Origin: Fidelibacterota bacterium
GTDB lineage: Bacteria; Marinisomatota; Marinisomatia; Marinisomatales; UBA1611
NCBI GenBank assembly: GCA_002694025.1
Contig: NZKX01000012.1
Location: 12,579 to 19,896 of the forward strand
DNA: 7,318 nt
Direction of reading: 5' to 3'
Both the position numbers and the translations under genes were made by a program. Below are positions 1-7,318 of the stretch, in pieces; within the stretch, counting starts at the first letter, position 1; every line of letters starts with the position of its first letter. The notes under the pieces were generated by a model, which saw only the letters and a list, made by a program, of their open reading frames with translations, had not been told where the DNA came from and searched no databases.

Positions 1-660
1 AACCGTTTAAAAGCGATTGAGCAAAACACAGTTTTAGGTAGCGGACACGCTATTTCACAAAGAGACTTAGAAATAAGGGGTGCCGGTAGTTTGTTTGGTT
101 ATAAACAAAGCGGTCATGTTTCCTCAATTGGATTTGAAATGTATTGTGATCTGTTGAAAGAGGAGGTGAGGCAAAAAAAAGGATTAAAAACAAAAGAACA
201 ACCTACAATAATTGTAAACACTACGGCTGAAATTCCAAGAACATATGTAAAAAAGGAAAGCTTTCGAATAGATTATTATTACCAAATATCAAAAGCTAAA
301 AAAAAGAAAGATGTTGATCTGGTTATTAATAGTTTAAAAGCAAGCTTTGGAGTTTTGCCAGATGAAACTAAAACTTTAGTAAACACTGCTATTTTGAGAA
401 TATTATTATCTGGGTCTTTGGTTAAAAAAGTTGAGGTTTCTAATGATGAAGTTTTATTTTATTTAAAAGAACCAGGTATAAATTTTGACCTTATTGGTTT
501 TTTTCATAGAATTAAAAATTTTAAACACAAAAATTTGGTAAGTTATAAATACGAAAACAACGAGAAGATGGGATTAAAAGTCTGTTTAGAAACTAATAAG
601 GTCTTTCCATCGTTAAATTTGTTGTTTTCTTTTGTAAAGACTGTTCAAAAATTTTTATAG
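1..660 (+). CDS. mfd: Transcription-repair coupling factor Mfd, C-terminal part (5' end outside window)
   Basis: The reading frame is open from the first base and ends at TAG 658-660, giving the last 219 residues of a protein that is normally over 1,000 residues long. Residues 22-38 of the fragment (DLEIRGAGSLFGYKQSG) match the conserved stretch just after the helicase motor of Mfd (DLEIRGAG..LG..QSG), and IGFEMYCDLL follows as expected. The remaining roughly 150 residues fit the C-terminal TRCF domain, including the IPRTYVKKE...R.DYYYQI element and FGVLPDET. Mfd is a cytoplasmic DNA translocase that pushes stalled RNA polymerase off lesions and recruits UvrA. The family is known; its role here is inferred by homology. 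An in-frame TTG at base 91 lies inside the conserved motif and cannot be the real start. The next gene begins at the base after the stop, so they are probably one transcript. Confidence 0.94.
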   Translation, partial: NRLKAIEQNTVLGSGHAISQRDLEIRGAGSLFGYKQSGHVSSIGFEMYCDLLKEEVRQKKGLKTKEQPTIIVNTTAEIPRTYVKKESFRIDYYYQISKAKKKKDVDLVINSLKASFGVLPDETKTLVNTAILRILLSGSLVKKVEVSNDEVLFYLKEPGINFDLIGFFHRIKNFKHKNLVSYKYENNEKMGLKVCLETNKVFPSLNLLFSFVKTVQKFL

Positions 661-1443
661 ATGAAGTTTTTAATATTAATCATTCTGCTTACTTTCTTTT
701 TATTTTCCTGCGAAACAAAAAGAAAAGACACTTCTGACGTCTTAGCCAGCGTAGATGGAAAAACTCTTACCTTAAATAAAATTCAAAAACTTAACCCTGG
801 ACTACCACTAGATAAAGAGAGCCTTCCTTTAATGGTTTCAAGTTGGGTCACAAACACTGTTTTATTGAAAAAAGGAATAGAACAAAAATTAGATAAGGAC
901 AGTTTATTAATTAAAAAAAGAGATGTTTTTTTTGAGAACCTAATTAGATCCTCTTTTTTAGATAAAAACCAACGGGTGAAGGTAAAAGTTTCTAACGAAG
1001 AGGTTTTAAATTATTACAACACTAATAAAGAAAGTTTTTTTCGACAAACAGAAGAAGTTTTTTTAGAGCACTACTTTACAGAAGAGTCTGTTATTTCAAA
1101 AAAAATAAAATCTTTTTTTAATTCAAACAAAAAAAAAGATATAAATATTTCTGACTTTTTATTAGAAGCTAAAACTGTTAAAAAGGGAAGAACCCCAGAT
1201 CAGTTCAGCTCTTTTATATTTGAAAGTAAAGACGACATCGTTGGTCCTTTAAAATCGAAAAAAGGGTTTCATTATTTCAAAATATTAAATCGATATAAGA
1301 AGGGGTCTATAAAAGGTTTAGAACTTGTATATGATGAAATATTTCAAAGATTACAAAAAGGTAAAGAAAAAGATTTTTCTTTGTTTTATTTAGACAGTCT
1401 TAAAAACACAGTAGAGATTTACATAAACCCGAAGTACCAATAA
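661..1443 (+). CDS. SurA/PpiC-family lipoprotein with degenerate parvulin domain
   Basis: This 260-residue protein starts with a lysine, a hydrophobic stretch (residues 3-15) and a lipobox LFSC with the acceptor Cys17, so it should be exported and lipid-anchored. Glu18 follows the cysteine, rather than the Asp that favours inner-membrane retention in enterobacteria. The order of parts is SurA-like: a short V.G..LT...I segment (residues 30-41), a helical N-terminal region including a V(S)NEEVLNYYN motif (110-120), then a parvulin-like region (about 131-210). Two histidines sit where parvulins have theirs (His137 in VFLEHYF and His204 in GFHYF), but the central GGDLGW motif and its surroundings are missing. 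It may therefore be a chaperone with little or no prolyl isomerase activity. ATG 661 directly follows the mfd stop, and surA begins 2 bases after this gene. Assignment to the SurA/PpiC superfamily is fairly firm; the substrate is unknown. Confidence 0.8.
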   Translation: MKFLILIILLTFFLFSCETKRKDTSDVLASVDGKTLTLNKIQKLNPGLPLDKESLPLMVSSWVTNTVLLKKGIEQKLDKDSLLIKKRDVFFENLIRSSFLDKNQRVKVKVSNEEVLNYYNTNKESFFRQTEEVFLEHYFTEESVISKKIKSFFNSNKKKDINISDFLLEAKTVKKGRTPDQFSSFIFESKDDIVGPLKSKKGFHYFKILNRYKKGSIKGLELVYDEIFQRLQKGKEKDFSLFYLDSLKNTVEIYINPKYQ

Positions 1444-1445
1444 GT

Positions 1446-2720
1446 ATGAAATTATTTTTTTTATTTGTAACACTTTCTTCATTTATTTTCTCACGAGACA
1501 ACCAAAGTGTTGATGGTGTCGCTGCAATAATTGAAGAATATATTGTATTGAAAAGTGATCTTGCACAAATGTTAAACATGGCAATCATTCAAAATAAAAT
1601 TGACCCTTTAAGAAATATAGATAAAGTTAAAGATTTAGAAAAATCAATATTAGAGTCTATGGTTGACCAAAAAATAATTTTAAAAAAAGCTGAGTTGGAT
1701 TCTGTTGTTGTTGAAGAGAACGAGGTTGATTTAGCTTTAAACCAACAGGTAGAAACGCTAATTAACCAAGCTGGGAGTAAGGAAAAAGCCGAAGAGATGC
1801 TCGGCCAAAGTATAAAAAGTTTTCGTAGAGAGTTTTGGTATGAAATGAGAGATAGGTTGGTATCTGAAAAATATCAACAGCAATTAATTAATAATGTAAA
1901 GGTCTCCCGATTAGATGTTCTAGCATTTTATAATACCTATAAAGACAGCCTCCCAACAATACCTTTAAAAGCAAAAATAAGACATTGTCTTATAAAAGTT
2001 AAACCAAGCGAATACTCAAAAGAAACATCTTTACAAACTTTAAAAAACATAAAAACAAAAATTGAACAAGGTGACTCTTTTTCTGAATTAGCAAAAGAGT
2101 TTTCAGAAGACCCTGGTTCAAAAAGTAACGGCGGTGATTTAGGATGGGTGACCCGAGGATCTTTGGTTAAAAGTTTTGAAACAGCAGCTTTTACATCTCC
2201 CCTTAATCAAATAACTGATCCAGTTGAAACTGAATTTGGTTTCCATTTAATTGAGACGTTAGAAAAGAAAGGTGAAAAGATATTAGTTAGACATATTTTA
2301 AATATTCCAGAGAAAACTGAAGAGGATAATCTTTTATTTTATAATTTTGCGAAAAACTTAAAACAAGATTCAATTAAAACGCTTAATGATTTTGTATTTT
2401 ATGCTAATAAATACTCTGAAGATGAAAAAACTAATAAGATGGGCGGTGATTTAGGATGGGTTGATCCAAATAATTTTTCAATACCTGAAATAGGTCTGGC
2501 TATAAAATATATCAAGATTGGTGAGTGTAGTCCACCCATCAATTCTAGTTTAGGTTATCATCTAATATGGGTTGAGGATCTTAAAAAAGGTGGTAGACCA
2601 AACCTTGAAGACCATTGGTATGATATTGAAAACATGTCTCTAAATAAAAAAAAGATGGACTGGTATCAAAATTGGCTAAAAGAATCGAGAGAAAGTATCT
2701 ATATTGATATCAAGATATAG
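1446..2720 (+). CDS. surA: Periplasmic chaperone/peptidyl-prolyl isomerase, SurA type, two parvulin domains
   Basis: The 424-residue length is close to E. coli SurA (428). Residues 1-16 form a hydrophobic signal peptide with Lys2 and no lipobox cysteine, so a soluble periplasmic protein is expected. Residues about 20-165 match the SurA N-terminal chaperone region (VDGVAAIIEE.IVLKSDL, then helices with MVDQKIIL). Two parvulin domains follow. The first (about 175-275) has His180, the loop FSELAKEFSEDPGS, GGDLGW at 229-234 and GFH at 265-267. The second (about 279-378) has His283, YSEDE, GGDLGW at 333-338 and GYH at 370-372. A C-terminal helix with W391, W407 and W410 completes the protein. SurA escorts unfolded outer-membrane proteins through the periplasm; that role here is inferred. 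The gene starts 2 bases after the preceding lipoprotein gene, and its stop abuts a DnaA box. I see no Shine-Dalgarno sequence. Confidence 0.88.
   Translation: MKLFFLFVTLSSFIFSRDNQSVDGVAAIIEEYIVLKSDLAQMLNMAIIQNKIDPLRNIDKVKDLEKSILESMVDQKIILKKAELDSVVVEENEVDLALNQQVETLINQAGSKEKAEEMLGQSIKSFRREFWYEMRDRLVSEKYQQQLINNVKVSRLDVLAFYNTYKDSLPTIPLKAKIRHCLIKVKPSEYSKETSLQTLKNIKTKIEQGDSFSELAKEFSEDPGSKSNGGDLGWVTRGSLVKSFETAAFTSPLNQITDPVETEFGFHLIETLEKKGEKILVRHILNIPEKTEEDNLLFYNFAKNLKQDSIKTLNDFVFYANKYSEDEKTNKMGGDLGWVDPNNFSIPEIGLAIKYIKIGECSPPINSSLGYHLIWVEDLKKGGRPNLEDHWYDIENMSLNKKKMDWYQNWLKESRESIYIDIKI
2130..2149 (+). repeat. 20-bp exact direct repeat, copy 1 (parvulin GGDLGW motif)
   Basis: The sequence GGCGGTGATTTAGGATGGGT occurs here and again at 2442-2461, both in the same frame of surA, each encoding the GGDLGWV motif of a parvulin domain. 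Synonymous positions are identical too, while the flanking sequence differs. It reflects the domain duplication and perhaps gene conversion or constrained codon choice. Confidence 0.85.
2442..2461 (+). repeat. 20-bp exact direct repeat, copy 2 (parvulin GGDLGW motif)
   Basis: This is the second copy of the 20-base repeat, 312 bases after the first. The two are in the same codon phase, in the second parvulin domain of the SurA-type protein. Confidence 0.85.
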
Positions 2721-2729
2721 TTATCCACA
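2721..2729 (+). promoter_or_regulatory. DnaA box, perfect consensus TTATCCACA
   Basis: This 9-mer is the strict high-affinity DnaA-binding consensus and begins at the base right after the surA stop codon TAG (2718-2720). It is followed within 11 bases by a 26-base run of only A and T (2740-2765). Confidence 0.8.
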
Positions 2730-2759
2730 CATAGACCAGAAAAAAAAATATAAAAAAAA

Positions 2760-2773
2760 TATATAGCTATATA
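2760..2773. repeat. 14-bp perfect palindrome, TATATAGCTATATA
   Basis: The palindrome is centred on GC at 2766-2767. It is flanked by an A run (2752-2759) and a T run (2777-2782) that could pair to lengthen the stem. The role is unclear: it could be a weak terminator behind surA, a cruciform or unwinding element, or chance in very AT-rich DNA. Confidence 0.5.
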
Positions 2774-2781
2774 AAATTTTT

Positions 2782-2790
2782 TGTTTATAA
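2782..2790 (-). promoter_or_regulatory. Possible weak DnaA box, one mismatch, minus strand
   Basis: Read on the minus strand this is TTATAAACA, one change from TTATNCACA. Such sites arise easily by chance in AT-rich DNA. It counts only because it lies between two perfect boxes. Confidence 0.3.
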
Positions 2791-2819
2791 CTATTTATTT
2801 ATATACAAAATTGTTCATG

Positions 2820-2828
2820 CTATACACA
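2820..2828 (+). promoter_or_regulatory. Possible weak DnaA box CTATACACA, one mismatch
   Basis: This differs from TTATNCACA only in the first base and has the same orientation as the two perfect boxes, lying between them. Confidence 0.4.
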
Positions 2829-2886
2829 AGTTTTAAAAACCCTATAAGTGTTGATATTAATAAGTTTAGAAATTTCTTTGTACCTC

Positions 2887-2895
2887 TTATCCACA
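2887..2895 (+). promoter_or_regulatory. DnaA box, perfect consensus TTATCCACA
   Basis: This is the second strict-consensus box, in the same orientation as the one at 2721-2729. A 46-base tract with only two G/C bases begins at the very next base. That is the box-then-unwinding-element order known from characterised bacterial origins. Confidence 0.8.
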
Positions 2896-2941
2896 TATTA
2901 ACATATTATATAAATAATATAAATTTATAATAAAGAATATT
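2896..2941. other. Candidate DNA unwinding element, extremely AT-rich
   Basis: These 46 bases contain only two G/C bases (C2902 and G2935) and start immediately after a perfect DnaA box. AT-rich stretches beside DnaA boxes are where origins melt and the helicase is loaded. The sequence has loose three-base periodicity (TAT, ATA, AAT, TAA triplets), but I cannot tell true DnaA-trios from background A/T richness. Confidence 0.45.
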
Positions 2942-2981
2942 GTTAATTATATTTTAAACTTCTTTTTAAAAAACAAACATG

Positions 2982-3008
2982 TTGTTATTTTATTTAGTCT
3001 TATATAAT
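2982..3008 (+). promoter_or_regulatory. Possible promoter for the dnaN-recF-dciA-gyrB operon
   Basis: A perfect -10-like TATAAT lies at 3003-3008, 34 bases before the dnaN ATG, with TTGTTA (four of six matches to TTGACA) at 2982-2987 and a short 15-base spacer. In DNA this AT-rich a TATAAT is weak evidence. If the organism uses a Bacteroidota-type sigma factor the motif may be irrelevant. A promoter somewhere in this gap is likely because the preceding operon ends at 2720. Confidence 0.35.
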
Positions 3009-3042
3009 AAATAAAAAGTTAATTATAGTTTGTTTTAATATT

Positions 3043-4155
3043 ATGAAATTCTCCACATCCAAAGTAGAGCTGCAAAAAGCTTTACAAAAATTATCGAAGG
3101 CAACACCAACAAGATCCACCCTACCAATATTAAGTTGTGTATTAATTAAAGTAACTTCTAAAGAAACTGTTTTAAGAACCACCGACTTAGAAATTACAAT
3201 AGAAGTGAAACTACCATCTAGTTATGAAAAAGAAGGATCGGCAGCTCTACCACTTAAAACCTTACTTGAAATAACTAATGAACTACCAGATATAAGAATT
3301 ACAATTTCTGTTGATACAAATTATAAAACTACAATAGAAACAGAAATCGGTAAATATGATTTAATGGGAAAACCACCTGAAGAATTTCCTAGTATACCTG
3401 ATCAAAACTATAGAAAAAACATTAAGTTTAACGGATCTATCCTAAAAGAAACTATTGAAGCTACCTTGTTCGCTGTAAGCCAAGACGAACTTAAACCAGC
3501 TTTAACCGGGGTTCTGTTTAAATTTTCAGAAAATGTTTTCACTGCTGTTTCTACAGATGGTCATAGGTTAGTTAAACACGAAGTAAAAGATGTTTTACCC
3601 TTAGAGTTAAAGGAAGAAATTATAATACCTAAAAAATTTCTATCATTCCTATCAACCCAATTAACAGATGATGATTTAGATATATCTATCGGTGATAATT
3701 TCATTATAGCTCAAATAAAAAAAGATGTAATAACTACAAAAATTATTGATGAAAAATTTCCTGATTACGATAGTGTTGTTCCTAAAGACAATGACAAAAC
3801 TTTTTTAATTGATAAAAACATTTTGTTGGGAGCAATAAGGAGAGTTTCTATATTTTCCAATAAAGCTACTCATCAAGTTGCTCTTTCCCTTAAAAAAAAC
3901 GATAGTTTTGTGATGACAGAAGACCCTGAAAAATCATCTAAAGCTAAAGAAAAAATAGTAGGTGACTACAAAGGGGAAGACCTTGTAATAGGTTACAACT
4001 CTGAATATCTAAAAGATATTGTAAGTCATGTATCTGGAGAAAACCTTAAAATTATATTAAAAACACCTGTAAGTGCGGCCTTGTTTGAAGAAACCCCCAA
4101 AAGAAATAATGTTAATACTCTAATGTTGTTGATGCCAATTAGGCTTAATGATTAA
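3043..4155 (+). CDS. dnaN: DNA polymerase III beta subunit (sliding clamp)
   Basis: The 370-residue length is typical of the family (E. coli 366). The start MKFSTSKVELQKALQKLSKA and the next segment TRSTLPILSCVLI match the opening of clamp domain 1. Domain 2 carries the hallmark LKPALTGVLFKF...TAVSTDGHRLV (about residues 148-175), and FPDYDSVVP lies before domain 3. The C-terminus MPIRL (364-368), followed by two residues, is the canonical end that contributes to the client-binding pocket. The clamp dimer encircles DNA, tethers polymerase III and recruits repair proteins. This is the first gene after the putative origin, with no dnaA in front of it. ATG 3043 is preceded by A/T-only sequence without a Shine-Dalgarno motif. 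Codons 3-5 contain TTCTCCACA (3049-3057), a one-mismatch DnaA box of doubtful meaning. Confidence 0.97.
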   Translation: MKFSTSKVELQKALQKLSKATPTRSTLPILSCVLIKVTSKETVLRTTDLEITIEVKLPSSYEKEGSAALPLKTLLEITNELPDIRITISVDTNYKTTIETEIGKYDLMGKPPEEFPSIPDQNYRKNIKFNGSILKETIEATLFAVSQDELKPALTGVLFKFSENVFTAVSTDGHRLVKHEVKDVLPLELKEEIIIPKKFLSFLSTQLTDDDLDISIGDNFIIAQIKKDVITTKIIDEKFPDYDSVVPKDNDKTFLIDKNILLGAIRRVSIFSNKATHQVALSLKKNDSFVMTEDPEKSSKAKEKIVGDYKGEDLVIGYNSEYLKDIVSHVSGENLKIILKTPVSAALFEETPKRNNVNTLMLLMPIRLND

Positions 4156-4176
4156 TTATAGTAACTTGGTTTATTT

Positions 4177-5268
4177 TTGGCCATATCGAAACTTTCAATC
4201 TTTTCATTTAGAAACCACGAAAAAAAAGAAATCATCTTTTCTAAAGGAATTACAGTGATTTGGGGTGAAAATGGGTCAGGAAAAACCTCTCTTTTAGAAG
4301 CAATTTATATATTATCTTTAGGGAAAAGCTTTAAAACACACAAACAAAGTACTGTAATTAAAAATGGCCATTCAAGTTTTATTGTAAAGGGAGACTTTTT
4401 TTCAAGAGGTGTAAAAAATAAAGTTGCTATACAAACAAACCAAAAAAACAAAAAAGTAATTAAAGTTGACGGTAAAATATCAAAAAAAAGAAAGGAATTA
4501 TTTGGAAAAAACAATGTTGTTATACTGTCTCCTGAAGACCAAATAATAACAAAGGGAGGACCCAGAGAAAGAAGAAATTTTTTTGATAGACTTTTTTCGA
4601 TTATAAACAAAGAATATTTAAACACCTTACAAAACTATAACAGAGCACTTAAACAAAGAAATGCACTTTTAAATAATAAAAAAAGCTTAGTAGAAGAGAT
4701 TTATTTACCTTGGGAAGAAAAACTTTCTATCCATGCTGTAAAACTTTGGGAGCTTCGCAAAAAATCTTTCAGCGACTATACAAATTCATTAAACAGTGTT
4801 GTTAGTGAATACCAAAAAAATTTGACATTAACTGTTTTTTACAACGAAAAAAATTATAAAAAAAACGATTATGAAAAACTATTAAGAAAAACTAGAGATA
4901 AAGACGTCATTCTTGGAAGAACCACCACAGGTCCCCACAGAGACAATATCGATGTTTTTTGGGAATATAAAAACCTGAGAGATTTTGGTTCACAAGGAGA
5001 ACATAAAATATCCCTAATTTTATTGAAATTAGCAGAAATCAACTTAATAAAAGAGAAAACAGGTGAATACCCTATTATATTACTTGATGATGTTTTTGCC
5101 AAACTTGATCTAAAAAGAAGCAAAAAACTTGTTTCGTATCTTAACTCTATCAGGACAGGTGAAAATAAACCAGTTCAAACAATTATAACTACGACAGATA
5201 TTTTAAACGTAGAAAAAAGTGGATTGAAACTTGATAATTTGGGAGTTAAAACCCATAAACTTGATTAA
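4177..5268 (+). CDS. recF: DNA replication and repair protein RecF (TTG start)
   Basis: This is a 363-residue SMC-like ATPase. Walker A is GENGSGKT at residues 30-37, followed by LLEAIYILSLGKSF. The family motif PRERRNFFDRLFS lies at 129-141 and TTGPHRDNIDV at about 250-260. The ABC signature SQGEHK is at 272-277, and Walker B with the catalytic acid is IILLDDVFAKLD at 300-311. RecF with RecO and RecR loads RecA on gapped DNA at stalled forks. The start is TTG 4177: an in-frame TAA at 4162-4164 leaves no room for an upstream ATG, and the TTG gives AISKLSIFSFRN, the normal RecF N-terminus. It lies 21 bases after dnaN and 2 bases before the DciA-like gene, as expected in a replication operon. 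No convincing Shine-Dalgarno sequence precedes it, so low or coupled translation is possible. Confidence 0.96.
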   Translation: MAISKLSIFSFRNHEKKEIIFSKGITVIWGENGSGKTSLLEAIYILSLGKSFKTHKQSTVIKNGHSSFIVKGDFFSRGVKNKVAIQTNQKNKKVIKVDGKISKKRKELFGKNNVVILSPEDQIITKGGPRERRNFFDRLFSIINKEYLNTLQNYNRALKQRNALLNNKKSLVEEIYLPWEEKLSIHAVKLWELRKKSFSDYTNSLNSVVSEYQKNLTLTVFYNEKNYKKNDYEKLLRKTRDKDVILGRTTTGPHRDNIDVFWEYKNLRDFGSQGEHKISLILLKLAEINLIKEKTGEYPIILLDDVFAKLDLKRSKKLVSYLNSIRTGENKPVQTIITTTDILNVEKSGLKLDNLGVKTHKLD

Positions 5269-5270
5269 AA

Positions 5271-7318
<2,048 letters not shown>

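Larger units (their letters stand above)
2721..3042. other. oriC: Putative chromosomal replication origin region (oriC) between surA and dnaN
   Basis: This is the only long non-coding gap in the window (322 bases). By hand count it has about 50 G/C bases, near 16% GC, far below the flanking genes. It holds two perfect DnaA boxes, TTATCCACA, on the same strand 166 bases apart. It also has at least two one-mismatch boxes, long pure A/T tracts suited to unwinding, and a position directly before dnaN, where many bacteria keep their origin. I found no tRNA-like fold, no small gene with a credible start and no strong GC-rich terminator. The inference is origin of replication or a part of it. The alternative is a DnaA-regulated promoter region for the dnaN operon, with the true origin near a distant dnaA. 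Confidence 0.62.

Noticed and set aside
91..660. A separate 189-residue gene starting at TTG 91
   Set aside because: The same frame is open to base 1 and encodes conserved Mfd sequence before and across base 91, so it is the tail of a longer gene.
2752..2782. Intrinsic terminator after surA
   Set aside because: A palindrome followed by a T run exists, but the stem is nearly all A-T with a single central GC step and no loop, too weak to call a terminator with confidence.
2721..3042. RNA gene, riboswitch, CRISPR array or attachment site in the gap
   Set aside because: No cloverleaf-like or GC-paired stems, no regularly spaced repeats and no tRNA-end-like sequence were seen; the region is too AT-rich for a stable RNA fold.
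3049..3057. TTCTCCACA in the first codons of dnaN as a further DnaA box
   Set aside because: It has one mismatch at a normally conserved position and is explained by the coding sequence for the conserved clamp N-terminus.
1681..4500. A GC-skew switch at the surA-dnaN gap as proof of the origin
   Set aside because: Sampled hand counts give G above C in surA (50 versus 19 over 1681-1860), rough balance in dnaN (42 versus 51 over 3181-3480) and G above C again in recF and gyrB. That is a dip in one gene, not a clean inversion, and the window is too short for skew.
1400..5123. Minus-strand open frames at 1400-1588, 3000-3182, 4305-4625 and 4869-5123
   Set aside because: They lie opposite well-supported conserved genes, show no family motifs, and arise easily in AT-rich coding sequence read backwards.

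Overview
The window is an AT-rich, single-strand-coded stretch of a bacterial chromosome. It carries the end of one operon (mfd, a parvulin-like lipoprotein, a SurA-like chaperone), then a 322-base gap that is about 84% A+T, then a replication and repair operon (dnaN, recF, a DUF721/DciA-type gene, gyrB). All seven genes read left to right. The first and last are cut by the window edges. Nothing suggests a mobile element, a CRISPR array, a prophage or an exotic defence system. The main interest is the putative replication origin in the gap.

Organism: the evidence points to a diderm (Gram-negative) bacterium, because of a periplasmic SurA-type chaperone and a lipoprotein with a clear lipobox. 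The GyrB N-terminus (RKRPAMYIG, then DVGKRGLHH) resembles the Bacteroidota/FCB-type form as I remember it. None of the visible starts has a clear Shine-Dalgarno sequence, which also fits that broad group. A streamlined marine FCB lineage such as Marinimicrobia (SAR406) is a plausible guess, but this is inference and the window alone cannot settle it.

Bases 1-2720: the C-terminal 219 codons of Mfd (transcription-repair coupling factor) are followed with no gap by a 260-residue lipoprotein related to the SurA/PpiC family. Two bases later comes a 424-residue protein with a signal peptide and two parvulin domains (SurA type). The last two probably act in the periplasm on outer-membrane protein folding. 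Their linkage to mfd is positional.

Bases 2721-3042: this gap has two perfect DnaA boxes (TTATCCACA) in the same orientation, the first touching the surA stop codon. It also has one-mismatch boxes, a 46-base tract with only two G/C bases directly after the second perfect box, a 14-base AT palindrome and a possible promoter for dnaN. It is the best candidate here for oriC or part of it. There is no dnaA gene next to dnaN, contrary to the common dnaA-dnaN-recF-gyrB order.

Bases 3043-7318: dnaN (sliding clamp), recF (TTG start), a 91-residue DUF721/DciA protein (candidate replicative-helicase loading factor) and gyrB (first 592 codons) are packed with gaps of 21 and 2 bases and a 4-base ATGA overlap. 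Together they provide clamp function, gap repair at forks, helicase loading and supercoiling.
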